From an uncultured Peptococcaceae bacterium (lineage in GTDB: Bacteria; Bacillota; Peptococcia; Peptococcales; Peptococcaceae): DNA of 64,000 nt. Where the stretch lies: the NCBI GenBank assembly GCA_900552455.1, contig URZX01000003.1, positions 44,415 through 108,414 on the forward strand, read 5' to 3'. The position numbers were made by a program, and so were the translations under genes. How positions within the stretch are numbered: the first letter of the stretch is position 1; the number at the start of each line of letters is the position of its first letter. Of this stretch, positions 26,173 to 35,336 are shown one piece after another. Below the pieces are notes generated by a model that worked only from the letters and a program-made list of their open reading frames with translations, did no database searches and was not told the DNA's origin.

Positions 26173-27696
26173 TTATTCAACAACAGGTAAATGAATATAC
26201 TCCATACTCAACACACTTGCAAGCTTGCGACTTTCCTCGCTGATCGAGCGATCCAGCGGTTTTTCCACCTGGATCCACATGAGCGCCGTGGTGCGGTCCT
26301 GCTGCTTGTAGCCCAGCACCATTTCCGCGATGTTCACATCCTTCTCGCCCATCAGCGTGCCCACCTGCCCGATCACGCCAGGCCGGTTGACATGCGGCAC
26401 GAGCAGAATGTGCTCGTGCGGATGCCCCTGCAGGAAATAATCGTCCACCTGAACGATGTTGTCCTCGTCGCCGGCGCGATCACCGGCCACCTGCAGATGG
26501 CGCGTCGGCGTTTCCACCGACAGGCGCAGCTGCGCCTTCAGAGCCGACGCGTTTTGTTTGAGCGCAACAGTCAGCCCCTTATCCTCCGCCCAAAGGCGGC
26601 TGTTGACAAAATTGATCTTCTTTTCGCCGAGGCCTTCGGCAAATCCGGCGAGCACCGACGCCACGACAGCGTCGCTCTCCGTCACCGGCAGCGCGCCGCT
26701 TTCCTCGATCTCGAGCACATCCGGCAGCGTTTCCAGACGCTGGCCCATAAAAACGCCGAGCAAACGTCCCAGCGCGCACCAGCGGCTCCCTTCTCTGAGA
26801 TTCGTCGTGTGCACACGCGCGATGTTCGTCGCTGTGTCCACCTGCGCGCCAGAAAGCGCTGCGACCACATCCTGCGCCAGCTCCACCTGGCCCTCGATGC
26901 GCGCCTCGCGCGTATTCGCCGCTTCAGCGACTGTCACGCGTCCATAGGCTGAGACATCCCCGGCCAGCGCCGCCTGATTGCGCGGCAGGTCGATGGCAAA
27001 ATATTCGAGATAGCCCCAGTCCAGCGCCCGCACCAGCTCTTCCCAGCGAAAGATTTGCGGATCTGTGAGACAGATGAGCCCCGCGCCCTTTTTCATAAGC
27101 TGGATCTCATCCTTGCCGACGAGCGCCGCATTCCATTCTGCCGGCGCTGCCAAAAGCACGACAAAATCGCTGCGCACGAAAAGATCCACCAGACTGGTGC
27201 GCTCACAATGATAGAGCGCCGCGCGGCCGCGGTTGAGATCCTGATCGTAGCAGAGCAGCTCCATGCCAAAGCCACGGGCACGTCCGGCGATCTCCGCCGC
27301 CAACGGCGGGAATCCGAGAAAGCCCAACGTTTTGTTCCGCAGCTCGATCGCCACGCCCTCCTTGCGCTCGCGCGCCATAGAGAGCATCAGATACAGCGCA
27401 TCATCCGCCACAGACGCCGCCTCGCCGTAGCGCGGCTCCAGCACCATGATCCCGGCGCGGGTGGCGCACGCCCGGTCGAAGTTTATGTTCTCCGGTCCCA
27501 GACACCCGAGCACACGCACCGCTGCATCCTCCGCGTAAAGCGCGTCAGCGAGCGACGCCTTGCCACTCAGGATCACAGCATCTGCCGCCGCTGCATCAGC
27601 GAGCGTGGCATCCACCGTTATCTCTGCGCCAGCATCAGCCAGTCGTTCCATGGCCTCATCGCAAAGACGTTCCTCCAAAATGATGTTCACCGACAT
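26173..27696 (-). CDS. serA: D-3-phosphoglycerate dehydrogenase-like protein with degenerate active site
   Basis: A 507-residue protein with the full-length SerA architecture: 2-hydroxyacid dehydrogenase domains (about 1-310), an intervening domain (about 315-425) and a C-terminal ACT domain (about 430-505, LLVPHVNRPGVIGQVGTLMG). However, the canonical dinucleotide motif GxGxxG reads FLGFPPLAAE, the catalytic Arg segment (usually NAARGG) reads LICLTDPQ, and the PHLGAS segment with the catalytic His reads GRVTVAEAAN. It may be a pseudoenzyme, a serine sensor, or an enzyme of altered chemistry. A Ser-type T-box precedes it and serS follows, so its link to serine is strong. Confidence 0.75.
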   Translation of the reverse strand: MSVNIILEERLCDEAMERLADAGAEITVDATLADAAAADAVILSGKASLADALYAEDAAVRVLGCLGPENINFDRACATRAGIMVLEPRYGEAASVADDALYLMLSMARERKEGVAIELRNKTLGFLGFPPLAAEIAGRARGFGMELLCYDQDLNRGRAALYHCERTSLVDLFVRSDFVVLLAAPAEWNAALVGKDEIQLMKKGAGLICLTDPQIFRWEELVRALDWGYLEYFAIDLPRNQAALAGDVSAYGRVTVAEAANTREARIEGQVELAQDVVAALSGAQVDTATNIARVHTTNLREGSRWCALGRLLGVFMGQRLETLPDVLEIEESGALPVTESDAVVASVLAGFAEGLGEKKINFVNSRLWAEDKGLTVALKQNASALKAQLRLSVETPTRHLQVAGDRAGDEDNIVQVDDYFLQGHPHEHILLVPHVNRPGVIGQVGTLMGEKDVNIAEMVLGYKQQDRTTALMWIQVEKPLDRSISEESRKLASVLSMEYIHLPVVE

Positions 27697-27712
27697 TCCT
27701 CCTCTCCGAAAA

Positions 27713-27937
27713 CAAAAAACCGTCCCTGCACAAGACAGGGACGGAGAATTTCCGCGGTACCACCCAGATTATGACAAATGGTCATCACTCAAAAGCAGGA
27801 TAACGGCTGCCAGCCGTGGCCATTACGCCAATGCTCCAGGGTGGACAGTCAGCTTGCTTTCACCGGTTCGCACCAACCACCGGCTCTCTGAACAGATCGC
27901 GCACTGACAAGCCCTTTCATAGCTGTCTTTAATTTTA
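27713..27937 (-). promoter_or_regulatory. T-box leader, probably serine-specific
   Basis: On the minus strand the leader contains the stem I stretch GAGAGCCGGTGG with GCGAACCGG, the T-box/antiterminator sequence TGGGTGGTACCGCGGAA (27751-27768), and a terminator with CGTCCCTG / CAGGGACG and a T run (27713-27744). A GTCAG/CTGAC pair closes stem I, and the bulge on its 3' side reads GAAAGCA, which offers AGC (serine) as specifier codon. Uncharged tRNA-Ser would then switch on serA and serS. The specifier assignment is inference from position. Confidence 0.88.
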
Positions 27938-27960
27938 TAATCCATGGACAGGGATGTCAA
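27932..27960 (-). promoter_or_regulatory. Sigma-A promoter of the T-box/serA transcript
   Basis: Minus-strand TTGACA (27955-27960), 17-base spacer, TAAAAT (27932-27937), directly upstream of the T-box leader. Confidence 0.85.
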
Positions 27961-27963
27961 GCG

Positions 27964-28503
27964 TTACGGCTGCGATTGTGTGTAAAAGCTGTAAAATGCT
28001 TCGCCGCCAAAATTATCGTAGCGATTCCACTCTGCAGAGATGCCGTACACAGCATCCTCTTCCAGAAGCGTCAGCAGCCATTCGCCCTGATCGTTCTTCT
28101 GGACAGGCACAGATTCGTAGAGGCCCTGAGCGTCAGCAAACGCCGCCTGACCCCAATACGCCGTGTCCCAGGCGCGTGCCGACACAGCGTCCGGCGCAAC
28201 GTCAAATGTCAGCTGCACCGTCGTCGCTTCTGCGCCGCGTTTTACAACGAGCGGCGTCATCGTATCTTTCGCATCGAGGGGATGCACGCTGTCTGCGTCG
28301 GTGCCCACGCCTTGATCTCCTTGTCCATAGTGCCAGCTGTACGTTCCGCGCAGCGCTTCGACGCTCGCTTCTCCATCCTCAACAACAAGCTGCGGCGGTT
28401 CTCTGAGCGTCGCCGGCTCAGCGTCGTTTGAAAAACCGTCACCAATAACAGCCACGATCAGCACAACGACTGCTGCGATTAAGAGCAGCATCCATTTTTT
28501 CAT
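27964..28503 (-). CDS. Hypothetical secreted or membrane-anchored protein
   Basis: A 179-residue protein with a short basic N-terminus and one hydrophobic segment (about 5-25), then an extracytoplasmic domain rich in aromatic residues (SWHYGQGDQG, AWDTAYWGQAAF, GISAEWNRYDNFGG). The C-terminal part reads like a small beta domain. I do not recognise a family. Start at 28503 follows AAAGGGTGATCGCT. It stands alone between the sppA terminator and the serA promoter. Confidence 0.65.
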   Translation of the reverse strand: MKKWMLLLIAAVVVLIVAVIGDGFSNDAEPATLREPPQLVVEDGEASVEALRGTYSWHYGQGDQGVGTDADSVHPLDAKDTMTPLVVKRGAEATTVQLTFDVAPDAVSARAWDTAYWGQAAFADAQGLYESVPVQKNDQGEWLLTLLEEDAVYGISAEWNRYDNFGGEAFYSFYTQSQP

Positions 28504-28521
28504 AGCGATCACCCTTTCGAA

Positions 28522-28566
28522 ATAAAAAAGCGGCGCGCTCGCAAGAAAGAACAAGCGCTCCGCATA
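28522..28566 (-). terminator. Terminator after sppA
   Basis: Minus-strand stem GCGGAGCGCTTG ... GAGCGCGCCGC followed by TTTTTTATTT, about 15 bases beyond the sppA stop. Confidence 0.75.
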
Positions 28567-28581
28567 GATCGATTTTTCTGC

Positions 28582-29595
28582 CTACGGCTCGTAGATGAGC
28601 ATCGGCTCGTCGTAGGTCATTTCGTCGATGGCCTGGAGGTTGGCAGTCACTTCGTCGCCGTTGGCGCGGATGGCGCTGACGGCGTTATTCAGAAATTCCC
28701 AGATCAGGCTGGTGGTCTCCTGCTCGTAGGTTTGGTGGTAAAAGCTGATGTCGTCGCCAAGAAGCTCGCGCAGATGGTCGTCGAATTCTTCCTGAGTCAT
28801 AATGTCGTCGACGAGACCATTTTCCACGCCCTGCTGAGCGCTGTAGATGCGGCCGTCGGCGAGCGCGCGCACGTCGGCGTCGCTCATATCGCGGCTGTCA
28901 GCGACGATGCCGACAAAACGATCATAGATCTCATCGGAAAGCTCCTGATAAATGGCAATCTGCTCTTCGGTCGGCGATTCGTAGGAACTGCCCATGAGCT
29001 TGTTGGCGCCGCTGTGCACGGTTGTGATATCGATGCCAAGTTTTTCGAGAAGCTCAGTGGCGTCGACAAACTGTCCGCAGATGACGCCGATGGAACCAAC
29101 GAAGCTGTTGCGATTGGCGACGATCTCATCGGCAGCGGACGCAATGTAATATCCGCCGGACGCGCAGTAGTCTTCGCAGTATGCGTAGACGGGGCGACCA
29201 GTTTCTTCCTTATAATCCATCAGCGCCAGGTACGTTTCGTCGCTCTCATAAACGGCGCCGCCTGGTGAATTGATGAGCAGCATGATGGCGACGTTGTTCG
29301 GATCGTTCTGCGCGATGGTGATGCGTTTTTCAATAAAGGCCTGGTTGTAGGTGCTGCCAGATTCGGCGATCTCGCCGGCGATGTCGATGACTTCAACGTT
29401 GTTGGCGTTGCGCTGGCTGGCAACGCCGCCTGTGCCGTCGAAGCCGAAAAATGCGATGAAGAAAATGACGGCGAGAATGCCGATGGCGACAAAAAACGCT
29501 GTCCATTTATTCTTCGGCTGCTTCTTCTCTGTCTGGGCAGCGGTCTCTGGCTGTGGGGTTTCGTCGCGCTCGTAGAGCGGCTGTTGTTCACTCAT
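28582..29595 (-). CDS. sppA: Signal peptide peptidase SppA, short form
   Basis: A 337-residue membrane serine protease of family S49 that degrades released signal peptides. A single N-terminal membrane segment (about 30-52) anchors it. The catalytic serine is in YCASGGYYIAS (about residue 146-148) and the general-base lysine in HSGANKLMGSS (about 198). The short, single-domain form is typical of Gram-positives. It is 9 bases downstream of the DUF975 gene on the same strand, and a terminator follows. Confidence 0.93.
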   Translation of the reverse strand: MSEQQPLYERDETPQPETAAQTEKKQPKNKWTAFFVAIGILAVIFFIAFFGFDGTGGVASQRNANNVEVIDIAGEIAESGSTYNQAFIEKRITIAQNDPNNVAIMLLINSPGGAVYESDETYLALMDYKEETGRPVYAYCEDYCASGGYYIASAADEIVANRNSFVGSIGVICGQFVDATELLEKLGIDITTVHSGANKLMGSSYESPTEEQIAIYQELSDEIYDRFVGIVADSRDMSDADVRALADGRIYSAQQGVENGLVDDIMTQEEFDDHLRELLGDDISFYHQTYEQETTSLIWEFLNNAVSAIRANGDEVTANLQAIDEMTYDEPMLIYEP

Positions 29596-29604
29596 GGCTG
29601 CACC

Positions 29605-30612
29605 TCACACGTCGATGACGGGACCGTCGGCAGGAACCGGCGCTTCTGTCTGCGCGCCTGCTTTTTTATAACCGAGGGCGGCAGGATCGAGCCGTCCATC
29701 CTGGAACGCCTGATCGCGCAGCCAGCGATAAGCGAGGGCCTGCGTAGCGTTGGCGTACGGGATGAAATAAAACGCTGCGATGCCAAATGAAAACGCGACA
29801 GCAAGATACCATGGGATCCAGGAAAGCTCCAGCACGATGAGCTCTTTGAGATGGCCCTTGGTGATGGCGCAGGAATAACGCAGCGCCTGACGCGGACCAA
29901 CTTTGCCACGACCGTCGGCGATGAGCTGGAAGATAAAGCCGTAGCGAATGGTGATGATGAGAACGATGACCATCCCGGCGAGATAGAGCATGCTACCGAT
30001 GAGCACCGCAAAGCTCGACGCGCCGGTGGCGACGCTCGCATAAAGCGCGGTGTCATTGCCGCTGACCTGTAGCAGCTGCAGCGTCATCAGCAAAAATCCC
30101 GGCAGCCCGATCAGGCTCCAGATGGTGAGCCAGAGCTGCTGCCAGATATATGCGAGCATCGCTGTCACGCCACTGGAAAAGCCTTCGACGAAATCACTGA
30201 AGGTGAGCGGACGGCTGTGGCCGATCTCTGCGAGTTTGACAAACCAAGCGGTATAGCAATAGGTGAGCACACCGTCGATAAGAAGCGCCGAGATGATCCC
30301 GACGATCACAGCGAGCACAATGCGCCCGACACCGATGCTGGCGATGGCGCTGCTGAGCGCTGAGAGCGTAGTGCTAAAGTACGACGCAAGGATCTGCGCC
30401 ATGTCGGCGTCTTCCGGCGTCGTCAGAAGCGTGCCGTCGTCGACGCCGTAGGAATAGTTCACCTGAAAACCAGTGAGCAGCAAAAAGAGCAGCGTCACAC
30501 CGATGAGCACCGGCCAGTTGCCGCGCAGAAGATCCTTGGCTTTATATTTCAGCTCAACGCGCGGCAGCACATTCGGCGGGTAGAAATTTGAAAAATTTTG
30601 TTGGAAAGACAT
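29605..30612 (-). CDS. DUF975 family integral membrane protein
   Basis: A 335-residue protein with about six membrane segments (first at about 33-52) and the family hallmark ARxxLRGNWxxxI-like start, here AKDLLRGNWPVLIGVTLLF, plus YSCAITKGHLKELIVLELSWIPW near the C-terminus. DUF975 proteins are widespread in Bacillota without known function. Located directly upstream of sppA, with which it probably forms an operon. Confidence 0.85.
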   Translation of the reverse strand: MSFQQNFSNFYPPNVLPRVELKYKAKDLLRGNWPVLIGVTLLFLLLTGFQVNYSYGVDDGTLLTTPEDADMAQILASYFSTTLSALSSAIASIGVGRIVLAVIVGIISALLIDGVLTYCYTAWFVKLAEIGHSRPLTFSDFVEGFSSGVTAMLAYIWQQLWLTIWSLIGLPGFLLMTLQLLQVSGNDTALYASVATGASSFAVLIGSMLYLAGMVIVLIITIRYGFIFQLIADGRGKVGPRQALRYSCAITKGHLKELIVLELSWIPWYLAVAFSFGIAAFYFIPYANATQALAYRWLRDQAFQDGRLDPAALGYKKAGAQTEAPVPADGPVIDV

Positions 30613-30638
30613 GTTTTTCCTCCTTCGTTATTTGCGGG

Positions 30639-31217
30639 TCACTCTTCTTTCCCGAAATCATCCGCATCCTCCAGCGTGTAGCGAGCGCGGACGCCGCCAA
30701 TGAGGCGTGGGCGGGAGAAGCTTGGATTGGCGCGGGCTTCGCCGATGCTGCGATGCGCGAGACGCATTGGCACAGCAACCGGGCGCATGTGCATGCCGAT
30801 CATGGTCTCGCCGATGTCCAGTCCGTAGCCAGCCTGGATGCCTTCGACGAGCACAGGATTGGTGAAATGGCGATAGGCGTGGCTGGCCATCGAGCCGCCG
30901 GCGTGAACGTGTGGCACGGCGCTGACTTCGGTAAGTCCGAAACGGCGCATGGTCTCACGCTCAACAACGAGGCTGCGGTTCAAATGCTCGCAGCACTGAA
31001 AAGCGAGGTGCAGATTGTGCTCCTGCGCAAAACGGCGCAGCACTGGGAAGAGCGCATCGGCGACGGCTGGGCTGCCAGCTTTGCCGATGCGTTTACCGCA
31101 AACCTCGCTGGTGCTGCAGCCGATGACAAAGATGTCGTCATCCTGTGGCGCCTGACGCTCGACCATTTCGTCGAGGATGATGCCGAGTTCCTGAGCGATA
31201 TTTTCAATCTCAAACAT
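30639..31217 (-). CDS. DUF436 family protein (YwlG-like, TIGR01440 type)
   Basis: A 192-residue cytoplasmic protein of the conserved DUF436 family. Motifs include VIGCSTSEVCGKRIG, QCCEHLNRSLVVE and GGSMASHAYRHF. The family function is not established. The start at 31217 was preferred over an upstream ATG at 31244 because AAAGGACGG lies in front of it. Upstream it is insulated by the terminator at 31255. Confidence 0.85.
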   Translation of the reverse strand: MFEIENIAQELGIILDEMVERQAPQDDDIFVIGCSTSEVCGKRIGKAGSPAVADALFPVLRRFAQEHNLHLAFQCCEHLNRSLVVERETMRRFGLTEVSAVPHVHAGGSMASHAYRHFTNPVLVEGIQAGYGLDIGETMIGMHMRPVAVPMRLAHRSIGEARANPSFSRPRLIGGVRARYTLEDADDFGKEE

Positions 31218-31254
31218 GGGAATCCGTCCTTTCTGTTCCATCATTAGTAACTGC

Positions 31255-31280
31255 TCAAAAAGCCGGACGCTTGTCCGGCT
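31255..31280 (-). terminator. Terminator after the VanY-like gene
   Basis: Minus-strand perfect stem AGCCGGAC / GTCCGGCT with a 4-base loop, followed by TTTTTG. Confidence 0.85.
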
Positions 31281-31287
31281 CTGTTGT

Positions 31288-32625
31288 TCATGCGTTTTCT
31301 GTCGTTTCCGGCAGGAGGCTGTCGATCACAGAATGATTTTCTGCTTCTTCAGTGGTGATGACCATGCTCCAGGATGCTTCGTCCCAGGCCACGCCAAAGT
31401 TCAGGATCTCGCCCAGATCGCGCAGTTTGAAATAAGTGAAGCCGTCGATGTTGTAAGCAGTCGGCGTCACATAGCGCCCGTCGACCATGACGGTCATATT
31501 ATTTTTCACGGCGATATCGCTGCGATCGAGCTGGATCAGGCTGCCGCCGCCATCAAGCGGCGTGCCGCTCTCAACAGTGATGAGGCGCTGGCTGTCGTCG
31601 TAGCCGACGTTAAATTCTGCGTCGGTATCCGCGAGGATCGTCGCCAGATCGCGCAGGCGGAAATAATTGAGCCCTTCGATGTTGTAGCTGGAAACGGTGG
31701 TCATTTTTCCGTCGATGGTGAGGTTGTTGTCGCTGCGGCCAATGGCGATCTGCCGACCATTCGACGCCGTTGTCTGGACATCGCCGAGATATTCTTCCAG
31801 CGTGAGCCCGCTGGCCATGATGTCCTTAGCGGCTTCCACGCCAACATAGCGGAAATGCCACGGTTCGTACTGATAGCCGGTGATGTTTTGCTTTCCTTCT
31901 GGATAGCGCAGGATGAACCCATACTCGGCGCAATGCTTCATCATCCACTGCACGCCAGGGAACTGATCGATGGATGTCTGCAGATTGTAGCCACTGTGGT
32001 AAGCGTCGCCGACGTCAAAAGCCAGGCCTGTCTGGTGCTCGCTCTGACCAGCGCGCGCCGAAAAAGTGTTGGCCTGCGCCTCGCCATGGATGGCGGCGTA
32101 ATTCGCGAAAAGATTTGCCTGCACATCATAGCTGCGGTAGCCGGAGAGGATGTACATGCTGTTTCCCTGCGCGTTGCAGGCAGCCAGAAATGCTTTGGCG
32201 GCCGCGTCCGCTTCGCCCTGCAGACTGGTGCTCTGACCAGCGCCGCCAGTGTAGGATGGCGCGTAATCTGCCGGCAGCGGATGGTTTTTGTTGACGAGGA
32301 GAATGCCGCTGACAACGGTGGTGCCGTCGGCTTGCTGATGGCTGTCGTCAAAAGCAGGCTCCGTCGTTGTGACGCTCGGCGGCTGCGACGTTTCCCCATC
32401 GTCCGGATCCTCTGATTCAGATGGCTGCTCCGGTTCTTCCGGCTCGGATGGATCTGCTGGCTCAGATGGATCGGTCGGCGTTTCCAGCTCTGCTGGATCC
32501 GACGGATCGGTGACCGTCGGCGGATCGACCGGGCCAGCATTTTCTGCAGCGAAGCCTGGCGGAATGCTCATTGTCAAAAGCGCCGCCGAAAGACAGACAG
32601 CGAGAATTTTCGGATGGTTTTTCAT
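31288..32625 (-). CDS. D-alanyl-D-alanine carboxypeptidase (VanY/peptidase M15B) with copper amine oxidase N-like domains
   Basis: A 445-residue exported protein. A signal peptide (about 1-27, ending GFAAENAG) leads into a 60-residue Pro/Glu/Asp/Ser linker, then the M15B domain (about 95-270: SGYRSYDVQ, SEHQTGLAFDVGD, EPWHFRYVG with the zinc ligands His, Asp and His). Two copper-amine-oxidase-N-like stalk domains follow (about 290-350 and 365-430, each with FRLRDLA or FKLRDLG). It trims peptidoglycan stem peptides at the cell surface. GGAGGATTTCAT precedes the ATG. The stalk domains resemble the C-terminal domain of the 37158 protein. Confidence 0.9.
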   Translation of the reverse strand: MKNHPKILAVCLSAALLTMSIPPGFAAENAGPVDPPTVTDPSDPAELETPTDPSEPADPSEPEEPEQPSESEDPDDGETSQPPSVTTTEPAFDDSHQQADGTTVVSGILLVNKNHPLPADYAPSYTGGAGQSTSLQGEADAAAKAFLAACNAQGNSMYILSGYRSYDVQANLFANYAAIHGEAQANTFSARAGQSEHQTGLAFDVGDAYHSGYNLQTSIDQFPGVQWMMKHCAEYGFILRYPEGKQNITGYQYEPWHFRYVGVEAAKDIMASGLTLEEYLGDVQTTASNGRQIAIGRSDNNLTIDGKMTTVSSYNIEGLNYFRLRDLATILADTDAEFNVGYDDSQRLITVESGTPLDGGGSLIQLDRSDIAVKNNMTVMVDGRYVTPTAYNIDGFTYFKLRDLGEILNFGVAWDEASWSMVITTEEAENHSVIDSLLPETTENA

Positions 32626-32710
32626 ATGAAATCCTCCTTAAAAAACTGAGGCAAAATGTCCTTCTTTCCTACTCTGATTATAACACCTTTCAAAAATAAT
32701 GAAAGACTTG

Positions 32711-32740
32711 TTGCACACACAGACGCAATTAAAGTAAAAT
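32711..32740 (+). promoter_or_regulatory. Promoter of the isocitrate dehydrogenase gene
   Basis: TTGCAC (32711-32716), 18-base spacer, TAAAAT (32735-32740), about 40 bases before the ATG. Confidence 0.7.
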
Positions 32741-32780
32741 AATAAGGAAATCTTGAAAATCAGCAAAGGAGTCTCTATCG

Positions 32781-33992
32781 ATGGAAAAAATCAAAATGAC
32801 CACGCCGCTCGTCGAAATGGACGGCGACGAAATGACACGCATCCTCTGGGCCTGGATCAAAGACAAACTGATCCTGCCATACGTGGATCTGAAAACCGAA
32901 TACTACGATCTCGGTCTTGAATATCGCGACAAAACAAACGACCAGGTAACCGTGGACGCTGCGGAAGCGATCAAAAAATATGGCGTCGGCGTCAAGTGCG
33001 CAACGATCACGCCAAACGCCGCCCGCGTTGAAGAGTACAACCTCAAGGAAATGTGGAAGAGCCCGAACGGCACCATCCGCGCCCTCCTCGACGGCACCGT
33101 TTTCCGCGCGCCGATTCTCGTCGACGGCATCCACCCATTCGTGCGCACCTGGAAAGCACCGATCACCGTCGCTCGTCACGCTTACGGCGACGTTTACAAA
33201 AACAGCGAGCTGCGCGTTGACGGTCCAGCGACTGCCAGCCTGAAGGTTGACTACGCAGACGGCCGCACAGAAGAAAAAGAAATCTTCACCTTCACCGAAC
33301 CTGGCGTCATCCAGGGCATGCACAACCGCGATGCATCCATCGCCAGTTTCGCCAACGCCGTCTTCACCTACGCCCTCGACACCAAGCAGGACGTTTGGTT
33401 TGCAACCAAGGACACCATCTCCAAGATCTACGACCACCGCTTCAAAGATATTTTCCAGGAAATCTTTGACCGCGATTACAAGGATCGTTTTGAAGAAGCC
33501 GGCATCACCTACTTCTACACCCTCATCGATGACGCCGTTGCCCGCGTTGTGCGCAGTGAAGGCGGATTCATCTGGGCCTGCAAGAACTACGACGGCGACG
33601 TCATGAGCGATCTCGTGGCCACCGCTTTCGGCAGCCTGGCGATGATGACCTCCGTGCTCGTCAGCCCACAGGGCTACTACGAATACGAAGCCGCTCACGG
33701 CACCGTACAGCGTCACTATTACAAACATCTGAACGGCGAGCAGACCTCCACCAACTCCGTGGCCACCATCTTTGCCTGGAGCGGCGCGCTGCGCAAGCGC
33801 GGCGAAATGGACGGCAACGATGCTCTGCAGAAATACGCCGACGCGCTCGAAGCTGCCACCATCGAAACCATCGAAAGCGGCACCATGACCAAGGACCTCA
33901 TGAGCCTTTCCACCATCGAAAACAAGCACGCCGTCAACAGCGAAGAATTCCTCGACGCCATCGCCCAGCGTCTCGACGCCAAGCTGGCGTAA
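32781..33992 (+). CDS. icd: NADP-dependent isocitrate dehydrogenase, eukaryote-like type
   Basis: A 403-residue enzyme that oxidises isocitrate to 2-oxoglutarate with NADP. The start [12 protein letters not shown], the tail of the substrate site ([12 protein letters not shown]), the metal-binding segment [15 protein letters not shown] followed by [11 protein letters not shown], and [11 protein letters not shown] are signatures of the homodimeric type II (eukaryotic-like) family rather than the E. coli type. AAAGGAGTCTCTATCG precedes the ATG. Monocistronic, with its own promoter and terminator. With the aconitase it likely provides 2-oxoglutarate for glutamate synthesis. Confidence 0.95.
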   Translation: MEKIKMTTPLVEMDGDEMTRILWAWIKDKLILPYVDLKTEYYDLGLEYRDKTNDQVTVDAAEAIKKYGVGVKCATITPNAARVEEYNLKEMWKSPNGTIRALLDGTVFRAPILVDGIHPFVRTWKAPITVARHAYGDVYKNSELRVDGPATASLKVDYADGRTEEKEIFTFTEPGVIQGMHNRDASIASFANAVFTYALDTKQDVWFATKDTISKIYDHRFKDIFQEIFDRDYKDRFEEAGITYFYTLIDDAVARVVRSEGGFIWACKNYDGDVMSDLVATAFGSLAMMTSVLVSPQGYYEYEAAHGTVQRHYYKHLNGEQTSTNSVATIFAWSGALRKRGEMDGNDALQKYADALEAATIETIESGTMTKDLMSLSTIENKHAVNSEEFLDAIAQRLDAKLA

Positions 33993-34010
33993 ATTTTCTA
34001 CGAACGCACA

Positions 34011-34048
34011 AGAGCGCTCCGCAACGATTGCGAAGCGCTCTATTTTTC
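34011..34048 (+). terminator. Terminator of the isocitrate dehydrogenase gene
   Basis: AGAGCGCTCCGCA / TTGCGAAGCGCTCT stem followed by ATTTTTCT. Confidence 0.85.
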
Positions 34049-34069
34049 TATGCAATATCCATCAAGCAC

Positions 34070-34504
34070 TCACACCTCAAGATAATAGTCGAAGCCATAG
34101 CAGCTTTTCTCGAAGCCGTAGTGTTCGTAAAACGCGTGGGCGTCTGTGCGCGGCAGGCCGCTGTCGAGAACGATGCCCTTGCAGCCGCGTCGGCTTGCGA
34201 GCGCGCGAGCGTGGTCCATGAGCGCTCGGCCGTAGCCTTTGCCGCGCTCACGCTCGTCGACGATGAGGCTCGAAAGATAACAGGTTTGGCCGCTGAGCCA
34301 GAAAGTGTTAAAAAATGCGCCGTGACAAAATCCCAGCACGCGGTCGTCGTCTGTGAGGAAAAATGCGAAGCTGTTCTCGTCGGCGAGAACCTCTGCGTAA
34401 ACGCGGCGGATTTCGTCGCGGTCGTAGGTGTTGTAGGTCCAGAGCTTTTCGATAAAATCAAAGGCGATGTCAAAATCGTCCATCGTGGCGTTTCGGAATG
34501 TCAT
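34070..34504 (-). CDS. GNAT family N-acetyltransferase
   Basis: A 144-residue GCN5-related acetyltransferase. The acetyl-CoA loop is visible as ERGKGYGRALMDHA (about residue 84-97, the R/QxxGxG/A motif), preceded by beta strand 4 (CYLSSLIVDE) and followed by YEHYGFEKSCYGFDYY. The acceptor is unknown. The start at 34504 gives the normal family N-terminus (MTFRNATMDD). It follows the DUF1847 gene by 11 bases on the same strand. Confidence 0.88.
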   Translation of the reverse strand: MTFRNATMDDFDIAFDFIEKLWTYNTYDRDEIRRVYAEVLADENSFAFFLTDDDRVLGFCHGAFFNTFWLSGQTCYLSSLIVDERERGKGYGRALMDHARALASRRGCKGIVLDSGLPRTDAHAFYEHYGFEKSCYGFDYYLEV

Positions 34505-34515
34505 TGTGCGCCTCC

Positions 34516-35160
34516 TCAGTCCTGCGGTTCCTGGAGACGCTTGTAGTATTTGTCGTACTGATAGAGCGCGACACATGGATTGTGACCGAGCACGCGGTCC
34601 TTCGTCACGACGGAGGTGACGAGGGCGTCGGAATATTTAATGAAGAGACTGTCGTGACCAACGCACAGGCCCATGATGAGATTGAGATCGGTGTGGGCTT
34701 CGTTGAGGGCGAGCGCCTGCATGATCGGGTTGCACATATTTACGCCGACGGCTTCACATTCTTTCGGGATGCCGATGGAAACCTTTGGATTGGCGCCCAT
34801 TTTGCAGACAGCGCCGTAGACCTCGAAACCGTTGGTGCGCAGGATTTTGGCCAGCGTGCGCGATTCGTCGAGCAGCCCGGCGCAGGTGGCGATGCCAAGC
34901 TTGTGCGCGCCGATCTTGCGGGCAAACTGGATGACTTCCTCCACACGCGTGCGCTTGCCGTAGCCTTCATATTCCACTTCGGCAGCGGAAACAGCGATGC
35001 GATTGTTCTCCGGCTCGCGCAGAAGATCCATGGCGCGGTTCTGGATCTCGTTGGGAACATTGGTGGTGAGACAAAAATCAGGATATTTTCCTTCCTCGCC
35101 ACGGCGACAGTTGACGACATGGCAGTCGATGCAGGAGCGGGCGATGTCTTTTTCTTCCAT
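34516..35160 (-). CDS. DUF1847 family protein, cysteine-rich
   Basis: A 214-residue protein of the DUF1847 family. The N-terminus has a four-cysteine cluster (SCIDCHVVNC ... FCLT within residues about 9-30) that could bind a metal or Fe-S cluster, and further conserved cysteines appear in GIATCAGLL, CNPIMQ and GLCVGHD. The function is not known. GGAAGGAATCTGTA precedes the ATG at 35160. Probably cotranscribed with the acetyltransferase gene downstream. Confidence 0.85.
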   Translation of the reverse strand: MEEKDIARSCIDCHVVNCRRGEEGKYPDFCLTTNVPNEIQNRAMDLLREPENNRIAVSAAEVEYEGYGKRTRVEEVIQFARKIGAHKLGIATCAGLLDESRTLAKILRTNGFEVYGAVCKMGANPKVSIGIPKECEAVGVNMCNPIMQALALNEAHTDLNLIMGLCVGHDSLFIKYSDALVTSVVTKDRVLGHNPCVALYQYDKYYKRLQEPQD

Positions 35161-35259
35161 TACAGATTCCTTCCTTCTCATTGAACTTGTTACCAGTATA
35201 GCACGCACTGTCCGCGAGCACAAACGCGATCGTTTTTACCATATCCAGACACGAAAGCC

Positions 35260-35288
35260 TTGCACCACAGGAAATTTTTTGTGATAAT
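35260..35288 (+). promoter_or_regulatory. Promoter of the zinc-ribbon membrane protein gene
   Basis: TTGCAC (35260-35265), 17-base spacer, GATAAT (35283-35288), about 48 bases before the ATG. Confidence 0.7.
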
Positions 35289-35336
35289 GAACATAATAGA
35301 TCTTTAACAATTTCCTTCAGCAAAGGAGATGATCCC

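Noticed and set aside
23480..26200. Search for the SCIFF precursor around scfB
   Set aside because: Both neighbours are tightly packed and no short frame with six clustered cysteines was seen on either strand; absence elsewhere in the genome cannot be judged.
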